From contig NC_047065.1 of the NCBI RefSeq assembly GCF_902459465.1, positions 20,349,828-20,413,827 on the forward strand: DNA of 64,000 bases, in the 5' to 3' direction. Of the stretch, positions 1 through 10,979 are shown one piece after another. The notes beneath the pieces were generated by a model, which saw only the letters and a list, made by a program, of their open reading frames with translations, did not search any database and was not told where the DNA came from. The stretch is from Asterias rubens. Its lineage: Eukaryota > Echinodermata > Asteroidea > Forcipulatida > Asteriidae. The translations under genes were made by a program, and so were the position numbers. Position 1 is the stretch's first letter, and each line of letters starts with the position of its first letter.

Positions 1-2580
1 TTACACATGGAGTATGTACGAACACACACAAACAGATTCTGGGTGTACCATATACTGTGTGCATACCACCACACAGTCCCCCATAGTCCGATGCACAACT
101 TCCCATAGTGGGGCATTATGCATTAGAATACAATTCAACCGATATGTTTGACCTCCCATCACAGCACTGCCATGCAACTTTTTTTTTTCCTTTCCTAATT
201 ATTGCCCTCACCAACTCACAAGGGTCACTGAGCTTGTAACTACTAGAGGAATTGGCCCAGCGTACGTACAGAGCACTCATCACACATGGTCCCTGTACGT
301 TGTACGTTTTTTTGGCATCGCAACGTTTCCGTTGACCTTTTGGTTTTGGGATGTACTTAACACTTGTGTGGTAGACATTCCGCACAGTGTCGCTGGGGCG
401 ATTTTTTTTCTCTACCAGTTTTATTACGATACGTGGACCCATAAAAGTGGCGTTGTACGTATACATGCCTGAAGTTGATGTCTGATTTCTTTTGGATTTG
501 GACAAATGTAATACCTCCTTGTGTCTTAATTGAAAAAAAGATATTCCCTGGATTTGAATGTCCAATAGTGTAATGGAGGTACTTTTTTGTTTCTGATCGG
601 AAAAAAATTGCCCTTGCTCCCGACGGGGTTTCCAGATGTGTACGATTGATAAATTTTCTCAATTTTATGCTGTACTGATTCCTCACGTTTCTTCAATAAG
701 AGAGTTAGTAAAAATAAGTTTCGTTAAAAATAACAGTAAGTTACAATTGAATGGAATCTTGGTTGCGGCCACTAAATGATGATCTGATGAAGTGACATTT
801 TGTAACTAATAAGGGAAAAGTCAAGGATTGATGACTAACAAAACAACCCAACTATTAGCTTTAATTTGAAAACTCATTGATGAATCAAAGTTCAAATCGT
901 CCGTAAGCTTCTTTAGGGAAATATTTATGTTTGAATTATTGTTTAAAAAAAACCTGTATTTTTAAGTTTAGTTTTGTGGTAAAAAATTCTATCGAATTTC
1001 CCCTTCAGTGATTTACTATTATCCTTCCTCACTAAAAGAAACAAAACCCAACACTCAACTTTCAACCTGTTGGCAGGCCAGGAGTTTCATCATTGAAAGG
1101 GCAAGGTCATTTTCATTTTGCAAAGGGCACTTCAATTGGAAAACCTTTGAAGGGGCACTCGGGCCATGACCAACTGGGCAACAAAGGCTTTACCAGGCCT
1201 ACGTGTATGTTGAACTCTGATGATGGTTGTATTTTACGCACAGTAAAGCTTTTAAAAAAAATAGATGACAAAAAAGTACGTTCCTACATTATAATAATCA
1301 GAAGCCGCAAAGCACTTCATAATTTAATATTCACAAAATGGAAGATAAAGAAACAAGACCAGCACCAGGTCAGTGGTTAAATCACAGATTGGGATACAAG
1401 TGTCCCAACACAGCAACAGCAGAAAACTAAAAGTTACATACAACAAAGCCTAACCCTGGCACTAAGTAGTACTAGTAGTGTTTTAATCATGAATTAGAAG
1501 GAAAACAAACAAAACACACCAAAAACAATTCCACCATTAAAACCTGCAGATTAAAATTACATTTTTTTTAGATTACAGTTAGAAGAGGCGAGTTTCCATT
1601 GGTTAATCATCAGTCCACATACAGTCCTCAATTCCAACAGAATCAGGCGGTTTGATTCTGAAAAGTTGATTTGGGGATGTTTAGGGCAGTTAGGGTTAAG
1701 AACCGTGTTGACCTCTCCCTTTTTTTACTCCCACTTACTCTAAACTAGTGTTATCAACAACTACTGCCATCTGTATTGCAGTCTCTAAAACCACCAAATA
1801 TTACTCATAAGTTGTTGACAAACTTGTGACACGCTGTAGAAAAATGCAGCCCTTTTCATTTGTGAGGTTTAGTTTTTTGTTTTTCTTTTTCCGCGAAATG
1901 AGCTGCCCACAATAACTCGGGCAAAAAGTGCCACATTTATACAAACCTGTGGTTTGATAGCAGAAATCTTCATAATTATCTGCAAGGTGTGTGAGTTTAA
2001 AGCCGTGTTCGCACTGGATTAATATTTTGGGTAACTTAACCATGTCTTTTTTGGTAACATTCCGACGGGTTAACTTTCCCGCCGTCCGCACTTGGATTTA
2101 TTCGACTCGGGTAAACTAACCAAGACCGTGGGTAAACTAACCGAGCTGGCCTCCGTAGGGTCACGGACGGATGGGAGATTTAACCGAGTCGTCGCGAAAT
2201 TGGGCTGAGACTGTCTTCCGCTTGATTTGGAATGGCGCTGTCTCAAAACAACAAAATAACAAACCCATTCCAGTGAAAATTTGTAAGATGCAAAACAAAT
2301 TACTTTAAAGCTAGTTTTGTTCAACGTTATGCTGATTTATTGGCAATAATATAAAGAAAGATACAATAAAAGCCACTTGTGAAAGTTTCAGCTAAAAGCA
2401 GTGTCTATTTCCCGTCAAATCAGCCAAAAGGTAGACTCCAGCATCTTTAACTAGTCTGGTGAAATTATGCACAGTAGAAAGGCAAGTACGCTGGATGGAA
2501 GAACCCATGTTTACTTCCAAGCCGCCAATCTATGCGCACTTCTTTCAACACTCTCCTCAATCATACATTTCATTTTCACA
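1..2580. other. Gene-poor spacer
   Basis: No gene can be supported here. The stretch is AT-rich with poly-T runs. It contains a family G repeat near 1,086-1,215 and an imperfect inverted pattern of GGGTAAACTAACC-like words around 2,040-2,170. Two overlapping minus-strand open frames near 116-686 are treated under findings. No splice-site-supported exon was seen. Confidence 0.5.
1086..1215 (+). repeat. Interspersed repeat family G, copy 1
   Basis: The segment carries the words GGGCAAGG, CATTTTCATTTTGCAAAG and GGGCACTTC followed by GGGGCACTCGGGCC. The same ordered words recur near 33,880-33,965 (opposite strand), 46,585-46,720, 46,915-47,040 and 59,130-59,260. The family has no coding capacity. 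Its ends are not defined by a clear inverted repeat, so the boundaries are approximate. Confidence 0.6.
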
Positions 2581-2589
2581 CTTTTGAAA

Positions 2590-2772
2590 TTTGCAGCCAT
2601 CCCCTCCTCCCCGTCCGTCCGGATTATATGAGGGAGCGCGCCGCGTGGGCTCGCCACCAGGCCCCCTCGTAATCATCGAGCTGTCGTACACAGGCGATTA
2701 TGACTCATGGCATGGGGACAGATAGCAACACCGCGACGACGAAACAAATTCAAGAGAGTCCGCCTTAGAGTG
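2590..2772 (+). promoter_or_regulatory. GC-rich patch, candidate promoter and untranslated first exon
   Basis: This is a CpG-bearing island in AT-rich surroundings (GGAGCGCGCCGCG, CCGCGACGACG). It has a TATA-like ATTATATGAG at about 2,622 and ends in a good splice donor, AGAGTG|GTGAGTC, at 2,772/2,773. The next plus-strand coding gene begins with a strong splice acceptor at 13,198, so an upstream untranslated exon must exist. This patch is one candidate for it. The link is inference only. Confidence 0.3.
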
Positions 2773-2898
2773 GTGAGTCATCACGCTTTGAAAAACATGG
2801 TTGAGGTTTGGGTGGGTTGTTACCGAGGAAGGAATCTTGGCCCTCGTTGAATGGAAGCTGGGGGAAAGCGCAGGCCTTTATGGTGTCTTTGTTGATCC

Positions 2899-2928
2899 TT
2901 GTGTGTGTGTGTGTGGGGGGGGGGGGTG
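2899..2928. repeat. GT microsatellite plus poly-G
   Basis: A short run of GTGTGTGTGTGTG is followed directly by a homopolymer of about 10 G. It is a simple repeat with no further function visible. Confidence 0.85.
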
Positions 2929-2934
2929 GTTGTG

Positions 2935-3008
2935 TGCTGTTCATCGTTAACAGCGGTTTATAACGCATTGATGCTGTTCATCGTTAACAGCGGTTTATAA
3001 CGCATTGA
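2935..3008. repeat. Perfect 37-bp tandem duplication
   Basis: Two identical 37-bp units, starting TGCTGTTCATCG and ending CGCATTGA, lie head to tail at 2935-2971 and 2972-3008. Perfect identity points to a recent slippage event or a polymorphic indel. Confidence 0.9.
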
Positions 3009-3298
3009 CATTCAGTTCAGTATGCAAAGAATGTAGTTTTATATGCTTAGTGAAACCTACATTGGACTGTCGGTTTTTATGACGTCATTTACATTTGTTT
3101 TCTTGTTGTGCCGGAAATTTGTTGTTCAGAGGAACCTTACATATACATACATGAATTCGTTTAGAAGCGATAATTAAATTCTTGTTTAAACTGGAGAGTT
3201 GGTGCCAACAAATTTGTATATTTGTTGGCGTCAGTGCGAGAATTCATTTGTACATTGACGTTTTGTACTTCCTTGACTGTACAAAGTGAGAGGATGCA

Positions 3299-3646
3299 TT
3301 AAAGCCATTGGACACTTTCTGTAAACAGTATTGTCTAAGGCCCACACTTTGTGTATCACAACTTCTATAGAAAATAACAAGCCTGTGAAAATTTAGGCTC
3401 AATCGGTCATCGGAGTCGGGAGAAAATAACGGGAAAACCCACCATTGTTTCCGCATGCTTCACCGTGTCAAGACATGTGTTTTACTATAAATCCGTAATT
3501 CTCGTTGTCGAGAATTGATAATTGTTTCAATAAGAAGTCTGAATTCATGAGAAGTCTTTCACCTTTACCTTCTGTAAACCTGTAAGTTATTTGTAAATTT
3601 ATGAACTTTTTTTTTTGTCTGTTCCGAAGTGTATAATGGCTTTTAA
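3299..3646. mobile_element. MITE family B, copy 1
   Basis: This nonautonomous foldback element of about 350 bp begins TTAAAGCCATTGGACACT and ends in the inverted form ...AATGGCTTTTAA. TTAA occurs at both outer edges. The interior has no coding capacity. It shares a long internal module (TGTATCACAACTT ... GGCTCAATCGGTCATCGGAG) with copies at 6,555 and 48,933 and, more divergently, with family A. TTAA target sites are typical of piggyBac-type transposases; that assignment is inference. Confidence 0.8.
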
Positions 3647-3649
3647 ACA

Positions 3650-6290
3650 CCCGCAGAGGCTTGTTTGAATAATGTGTAAGGGCTAAATGGTTTTGGTGAG
3701 AAAAAAATTAAAAATAATTACGCCTAAATATCTTTCGTAAATGTGTCCAAGAATAGGCTGTGTTGTTCTGTCCCAGAAATGTTCATGTTGAGATCTATAA
3801 GGTTTTGTTGCTACGTGCATACATGTCTCAGTGAATTACATTACGATCCATATGGGGTTCTAAGTTTGAGTAAATACCTGGAATCTGATGGAAATTTAGG
3901 TATAAAAATTAGGCAGGAATTCATGTTTTAAGGGGGGACAACAATTTTTTTGAGAGAACAGGAAGCATGATCGGAAATATTTGTGCGTAAATGCGCACTG
4001 TAGCACCGAAAACCATGACCAATCCCAATCAGGAGCAATTCTCCACCCAGTACGCAACAGATTACGTATTCATCCCTGTTATCAAAGGTCACATACATGT
4101 ATGTGCATCTGAAAAGCCTTGCGTGACCCGTAGTGGCACGTAACGCGGAGTGTGATGGCTTAAAATAGCACTAGATGAATTAGCATTTTATACGATGAAC
4201 AACCTTTTGTCTCTGTCCGTATGGAAGTCTATGTGTAATACAGCTTGCGTGGGCACTAATCGTGCACTGTACTACGCGTAATGGTAGCACATGTTTACAA
4301 GCCTGCTGTTTTGTTCCTGTAAGGGCAAAGGGTAGATTTTCTTTGGTAGAGGGGCATGATGTATGTGAGGGAAATACATGCCCTGAAACATATTGTAAAA
4401 GGGCACCAAGGCAATTGCTTCCCCTGAAGTGTTTACAATGTGCTGTGCTGATGGATTGTTAGCTTTAGCAACATTCATACAGTGCATTATACGAAATACT
4501 CACAACTGCAATAATCTATTTTGTCTTCTATCAGGGCTCAATTTTAGTGTTGCTTAAGTAGAGCTTCTGCTTAAGCAAAATAAGCAGGATATCAATCACA
4601 GACACGGGACATGGTTTTTTGGCTGGTAACTTTTTTCACTGGTAAACTATATATAAGCTGCTTTGTGTGCTATATGAAATAGAAACAACACATGCTCATA
4701 GAAACAACACATGCAACCATTGTTCAAGGTTGATAACACAATTGTCCGATTCCCTTTTTGAGGCATAATTAACACAACAAAAGGCCAAGTCACTCTGCAG
4801 CGATAACGATAATGACAACGACGTAAAGAGAACTCATTCTGTTGGTTGAATTGCTCCATGCAGAATATGCCAAGGCTCATTCAACCAATCAAGGGCGTGC
4901 ATTTTTATCGTTTTCATTTTCGTTCTAGTTATCGGGGCCTGTGTAACCGGGCCTTAACCCTACTTATTGTACTTGGGGCCTAACAACCAAAGCCATTAGC
5001 CTCAAAGAAAAGATTGTATTGGTGGCTATGGCTGGATCACTTCAGCAACACGCATATACACATAGGATGTCCTTAGTAATGCCCTTAGCAACAGCCAGAG
5101 CCGTAGCCAACTGTTCTATAAATTCAGCTGTGAAAGATTTAGGCCTTCTGCTTTAATTAAAGCAGAAAATACTGCTTGACAAAATTCTTTGCTAAGCAAA
5201 AACTGGGTGGGGCACCAGTCACATCAAACTTTTAAAATTAAATTTGGGCTGGTAACCTGTTTCTGTTAAGCAATAGTTTTCTGTGCTTAGCAGGTTTTTG
5301 TGCTTAGCATATTTTTGTGCTTACAGCCTTCATGAAATTGGGCTCTGCCGATAGCAGTGATGGAAGAACTGTCTACATTGAGCAGCGTTGCACAGTCCAC
5401 GTGCACTCAGTTTCTTAGTGAGTAATTGCACATCTTTCTAGTCTATGTAAGTTTATCGCGGACATGGAATTATAATGAGCCACCATGCGTGATAACCAGA
5501 TGGCACGATGCCAACTCTAACCTGGCACGCCTTTTGTTCAGGGACCAGCACATAACATAGCGTAGCTTTTGCTGTTTGGACGTGTACGTAAACATGGTGT
5601 ACGTCGGTATAGTTTGTCATGAGCAATGGTTTTGAAAGTGTATAATGTTGCATACAGGAAATGTTTGAAGTACGGAGTCAATGTAGATAGTCACTACAAT
5701 ACGTACTATGACCCCCTTTGTTTTATACATTAACCGTCTACAGAGTTTGTGTTACGATGTATACATGTACATCATGTACAGTTTTTTGTTTTTATAACAG
5801 GACTACACATGCCAATAATCTACACAATGTATGTAAGGCCCGCTTCCTTTTTACATACAGGCCGCCTCCTTTTTTATTTTATTTTTTAGTTTATTTTTGT
5901 TTCCCTTTTTTTTTTTTTTTAAATAGGATTATTTTAAATGATCTCAGCAAAAACAATCTGAATGTCTTGTCTGAATGCCTCGACTAAATTGTTTCATTTA
6001 TGTTTTGTGTATTTCAGCAGTAAAAAAAACAAAGGATATTTGACATTTTAACAAAGAATGGCGGCCATCTTGAAATAGAAAATAAAAAATAAAAAGCCCC
6101 TCTTCCTCCTTTTTTTGAAAAACCCGGACGTGAAACATGTTTTTATTTTTACTCGGCCTAATACAGGAAAAGTAACTTGGTTCTAAAAGTCAAAATTTAT
6201 TTAAACTTAGCTGTAATACCTCTGTGTACAAACTATCTACCACCTAAAAATATGTTTAGCGTTGGTTTCTTACTATCTTATTTTAAAGCC
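3650..6290. other. Gene-poor spacer
   Basis: No gene is seen. It contains decayed pieces of the TAAGCA-rich foldback family E (about 4,535-4,600 and 5,130-5,345), a 20-bp near-duplication around 4,680-4,715, and poly-T around 5,908-5,922. The short open frames lack conservation features or splice context. Confidence 0.5.
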
Positions 6291-6292
6291 AT

Positions 6293-6558
6293 TGGACGCT
6301 TTCAGAACATAAACAAAATTTAAAAGTTCACAGATTTACAAATAACTTACAGGGTTTATAGAAGGTAATGTTGAAAGACTTCTCTTGAAATATTATTCCA
6401 TGAAATGCTTTACTTTTTGAGCAAACTTTAAAACAATATCAATTCTTGATATCGAGATTTACGGATTTCCTTCAAGCACATGTTATGACACGGCGAAGTG
6501 TGGGCTTTGACAGTGTTGAAAAGCATCTCCTTATGAAATTGAATACAAGTGCATTTAA
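6293..6558. mobile_element. MITE family B, copy 2 (inverted, internally deleted)
   Basis: It opens with TTAAAGCCATTGGACGCT and then runs through family B sequence in the opposite orientation to its neighbour (CACAGATTTACAAATAACTTACAGG near 6,330). It ends at a TTTAAAGCC junction at 6,555, where the next family B copy begins. It is shorter than other copies and diverged. Confidence 0.7.
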
Positions 6559-6926
6559 AGCCATCAATAATCACTTTCGGAAAAAAAGTATTGTTCAAAG
6601 GCTCACACTTTGTGTATCACAACTTATAATATAAAATAACAAACCTGTGAAATTTTAGGCTCAATCGGTCATCGAAGTCGGGAGAAAATAACGGGAAAAC
6701 CCACCCTTGTTTACACACGTTTCGCCGTTTCATGACATGTAATTCTTGATGCCGAGAATTGATAATTGTTTTAATGTTTTCTCAAAAAGTAAAGCATTTC
6801 ATGGACTTATACTATTTCAAGAGAAGTCTTTCACCATTACCTTCTGTAAACCCTGTAAGTTATTTGTAAATCTGTGAACTTTTTTTCTTTTTTCTTTTTT
6901 TCTTCGAAAGTGTATAATGGCTTTAA
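6555..6926. mobile_element. MITE family B, copy 3
   Basis: The left end is diverged (TTAAAGCCATCAATAATCAC). The interior matches copy 1 closely (CACACTTTGTGTATCACAAC, AAAATAACGGGAAAACCCAC). The right end is TATAATGGCTTTAA. The terminal TTAA at 6,923-6,926 is shared with the family A element that follows. Confidence 0.8.
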
Positions 6927-7286
6927 AGGCAGTGGACACTATTGGTCAATTACTCAAAACAATTATTAGTATTAATTAATACTAAACCTTACTTGGTAAC
7001 AAGTAATGGAGAGAGGTTGATAGTATACAACATTGTGAGAAACGGCTCCCTCTGAATTAAAGTTTTTGAGAAAAAGGGTAATTTTCCACGAATTTGATTT
7101 TGAGACCTCAGTTGTAGACTTTGAGGTCTCGAAATCAAGCATCTGAAAGCACACTACTTAGTGTGACAAGGGTGTTTTTTATTTCATTATTATCTTGCAT
7201 TTTCAAATTTTCACAGGTTTGTTATTTTATACACCAAGTGAGAAGACTGATCTTTGACAATTACCAATAGTGTCCAGTGTGTTTAA
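6923..7286. mobile_element. MITE family A, copy 1
   Basis: This element of about 360 bp begins TTAAAGGCAGTGGACACT and ends in the inverted form AGTGTCCAGTGTGTTTAA. Its centre is a palindrome: GATTTTGAGACCTCA ... TTGAGGTCTCGAAATC. It is noncoding and abuts family B copy 3 through a common TTAA. Confidence 0.9.
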
Positions 7287-7788
7287 GAGTGACCAGTGAA
7301 ATGAAAATCTAACTGGTCCTGCTGGCGAGTCGCTGAAAAAGTTAAGGGCAACCCTGACAAGTTTTATAACAGTGAAAGTCATAACAATACATTAGTCATC
7401 AATTTATTTCTAAAAGGGAAAAGCCCAATCTGGAAAAACATTCAAGATTGGGAACGAAGCGATGACCTCTGCAGCCAGTTAACCTGCATAAAACTGGGTC
7501 AAATTGCATCTAGCTTTTTTAAAATTAGAGTATTTTGCCCAGCAAAATTGATCAGAGAATCAACAATGAGTGATAGTTAACTTACACAGTGTATTGGCTA
7601 GTATCGCTTTTTGAGTTTTTTTTTTTTTAAACAATTTTGTGAAGTTGTGTCCATTGTTGTCTAAAGCAGTCGAATGTTGGAAATAGTTGTACTCAGTCCC
7701 GACTTAAGGGTTTGTCTACAACGTACAAAGTGCATATGATGCTAAGGGACCTACGCTTCACGAAGTGCTATGCATTATACTGTGCATA

Positions 7789-8008
7789 TATACATGTACA
7801 TGATGTAGTACTATGTAGGTTCTGTACATACATGTACATGATGTAGTACATGTAGGTTCTGTACATACATGTACATGATGTAGTACATGTAGGTTCTGTA
7901 CATACATGTACATGATGTAGTACATGTAGGTTCTGTACATACATGTACATGATGTAGTACATGTAGGTTCTGTACATACATGTACATGATGTAGTACATG
8001 TAGGTTCT
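7789..8008. repeat. 37-bp tandem array, about six copies
   Basis: The unit is TGTACATACATGTACATGAT followed by GTAGTACATGTAGGTTC, repeated contiguously from phases 7823, 7860, 7897, 7934 and 7971. A partial, slightly altered first unit lies at about 7,789-7,822 (CTATGTAGG instead of CATGTAGG). There are no spacers, so it is a minisatellite and not a CRISPR. The unit is rich in TGTACA and CATG palindromes. Minus-strand open frames over it are artefacts of the repeat. Confidence 0.95.
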
Positions 8009-8081
8009 GGCAGTGCTTTCTGAGTGCGCCGTAGCACCTTTAAGGTGCTACAAAAGGGTAATAACCAAACCATTGTACTAC

Positions 8082-8450
8082 AAGGAACACGTTGCCTTGG
8101 ATCGGACGAGTTGGTCTTTAAAAAGTGTTTGAAACCGTTTGTTATAAAATACATATATGGTTAGATAGATATTTTAAAAGTAGAATATAATGAACCACAC
8201 AAGTATCACTCGAAATTGCGTGGTTTTCCTTTTACCTCATCGACTAACAAGGTCGGCCATTTATGGGAGTCGAATTTTCTGTGTTAGTTCTTAAAGTAAA
8301 AGGAAAACCATGCAATTTCGAGGCATATTGGTGTGGATCATTGTATTCTACTTTTAAAACATCTTTCTAACCATATGCATTTTATAACAAACGGTTACAA
8401 ATGCTTTTTAAAGACCAACTCGACCGATAGAAGGCAATGTGTTCCTTTAA
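8082..8450. mobile_element. Foldback element family D (long arms)
   Basis: This is an imperfect inverted repeat with arms of roughly 170 bp. Left-arm words AAGGAACACGTTGCC, GAGTTGGTCTTTAAAAAG and CGTTTGTTATAAAATAC reappear inverted on the right, ending GGCAATGTGTTCCTTTAA. The right edge is TTAA; the left edge has decayed (CTAC). A fragment of the same terminus occurs at about 47,335-47,396. It is noncoding. Confidence 0.8.
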
Positions 8451-10700
8451 AAGGAAATCCTTTCTCAAAATTGTTTATCAGCAGCTGTGCTTATTAATTT
8501 TTTTAATAATATCGCGTTCCATTCATACTAATCACACCCTGACGGTACCCTAAGAAATTGCTTTAAGTATTTATTATGATTTATGTATGGTTACTTTTAC
8601 ACTGACATGTATTGAAGCTTCACCATACACATGTCTACATCTTGGTGTTTGTACAGAATACGACCGAAACGCAGCAAGCACATTGGCGACAGCCATGCTA
8701 GATTATAATGAGGATTTGACCTCCATAGCGCGGTAGTGTGACAAGCAGATGGCAACGTGCTATTCTCGACACTCGTTGACCTGACTCAAAGCAATCGGGA
8801 GCTGTGCTTGAAAAACGATGCATGTCTGCGTGAAGCGGCCATTGTGTGGTAGCCATCTTGTTTTTGTGTTCGTTGTTCCGTTATCAAAATCAGGCTTTGA
8901 TGAAAAGGGAATATAAGTGTTGCCATTTTGTTGATAATAAGGCAATGACGACTGTACAAGTACCGTGTGCAGTACATTTCCTGACTTTCAAAATACTCAA
9001 TAAATAAACTTTAAAAAAACACAGCCCTTTCATGTACAAGTTTACTCAAAAGAGTTTAGATTGCTAAGGTTCAGAAATGTTGCAAAAAAAAAAACAGCCT
9101 CAAAATTCATTTAAAAAGATTAAATTCAATATGTTTAATTGTAGTGAAATACTGAAATTACACAATACATGTAAAAATTACACTAAAATATGATGCGTAC
9201 ACATACACATGACACGTATCTGTAAATCACTACTTTTTTATCAGCGCTATACAGCCATTTTGATCTTTTGCTTTTTGTTTTGTTCTCGTATTTTGTTTTT
9301 TCGTTGAAGTAAGGCTCTCAGTGTAAATTGCATAAATTGCATAAATTTATCTGAAACGCTGGCACAGAAGGACAATGCCAGGTATAGATAAAAATATGTC
9401 TAAAATACATTAATGAATTTGTTTTTCTTGAAAACCTAAGCCAATTTATTAAAATTATGATCACTTATAAATAGATTGGTTGGTTATGGTGAAGATTAAA
9501 AGCATGCTTACATTTTTTGTTTATTTCATAAAATTAAGTTGATATTTAACTGTTTTATAATTTGAATTTCTTTTCATCCATCCTGTTATTGGTGCTTACG
9601 CTGTTTAGAGTTGGATGCTGAATAATAAAATATATAAAATAAAATATAGTTGAATTGTTGGATTTCAAGAGTCTGGCGTATAGTTTTCAATGAAATAAAT
9701 GTGTGCAAATGCAAATGCAAATAATACATATTCCCTTTGCCGTTAGCGGCTGTTAGCAGTGTAGTACGGCGGCGGCGCACCTTTACGTTGAAGCAATCCA
9801 GGGACTTGCTCAGACGCTCTGATGGAGCAGCCGACAGATTATAATGAGGCGTCGTCAACTCCCGTTGTAGGATCTGGGGAATGTACCATATAAGGTTGTG
9901 CAGACACGTCCATGCGGACCTTAGGATGCCGTCTAGCGTATCCTTAACCCGGGTTTTTTTTTTTTCCTTCTTTTTTTTTTGCCCGGACTTGTGTAAATTT
10001 AACTTGAAGCAGATTTGAAATGTAATTTAGTGTCTTTTTGTTTGTGCTTTTCATATAGCAACCCTAGCAGAAAACAATTACCACACAGGATCTCTTTCGC
10101 ATTAAGTATGACAGATTTCTTAAGCCCTTTTCCCAGTTCATCTTCATCCCTTTATTATTAGAATCCAAAATGCTTAATATTTCTTTACTATATCTGAGTT
10201 TTATTTATATTATAAACAAGAAGTTTGATAAAAACATGGGCATGAATTTGTGCTCCCAAAATGCCACAAAGACCTATTTATTTCACAAACACGCTTGCAG
10301 TTAATAAGGTATTGATAATGTGCGATCTATAGAGATTGCACTTCATGAATAAAAAAATAAAAGACACCAAATTACATTTAAAATCTACATTGAGACAACA
10401 AAACGCCACAAAGATTTTTTCGTTCCATACAGCTTATAGTGTCGATAATGTGCGATTCTACATTACGTACAGACACATTGTACAGTAAAACGTCAGGCAA
10501 TCAACTACATTATATTTTGCATCTATACCATATAGTAGGTCCTTTTAGATGATAAGCAGTTGGCACCAGCTTATTCTTTATTATCTCAAATTTTTTTCCC
10601 ATTACATTTGCTGATCTGTGCGGGCCTGATATTTTTGACATTTTACGTGGTTTCTAGGGAGCATTTAAAGCAAAATAACAGCTTTGAATTTTTTCAGCGT
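8451..10700. other. Gene-poor spacer
   Basis: AT-rich DNA with poly-T tracts near 9,953-9,980. No gene, structured RNA or recognisable complete repeat could be supported. Confidence 0.5.
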
Positions 10701-10860
10701 CAGGACATTTCAAGGGAGAAATTTCCATGCGAATGGCGGCTGTGGAAATTGTGCTGGCGCATGATTAGCATAACGGAACGGCACAGGCGAGTGGAGAGAG
10801 ACTGTGTCAGACCACACCCTCGGAATAATTCTGAATAATAACGAGAGCTATAACCAATGG
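10700..10860 (+). promoter_or_regulatory. Possible promoter or 5' region with YY1-like site
   Basis: This is a local rise in GC content containing GCGAATGGCGGCTGTGG, which resembles the YY1 core (AANATGGCGGC) often found at metazoan transcription starts, and a CCAAT box in AACCAATGG at about 10,853. The nearest plus-strand gene starts at 13,199. Whether this patch drives it is inference. No strong donor was identified, so it ranks below the patch at 2,590-2,772 as a spliced 5' exon. Confidence 0.25.
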
Positions 10861-10892
10861 ACGACAGAGTGTTATCAACCGTGTGGTTGGCT

Positions 10893-10976
10893 CGATTAAA
10901 GTCTACGCATTGGTTCAGTTAAAGATGCATTGCCCGATTAAAGTCTACGCATTGGTTCAGTTAAAGATGCATTGCC
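10893..10976. repeat. Perfect 42-bp tandem duplication
   Basis: Two identical 42-bp units beginning CGATTAAAGTCTACGCATTG lie at 10893-10934 and 10935-10976. Confidence 0.9.
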
Positions 10977-10979
10977 CGT

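Noticed and set aside
7789-8008. Possible CRISPR array
   Set aside because: Units are contiguous with no spacers and the context is animal DNA, so it is a minisatellite.
7758-8154. Long minus-strand open frames rich in CTTSCTCMYRTYMYYIM repeats
   Set aside because: They are translations of the 37-bp tandem array. Because 37 is not a multiple of three, the frame cycles through all phases and no codon bias is visible.
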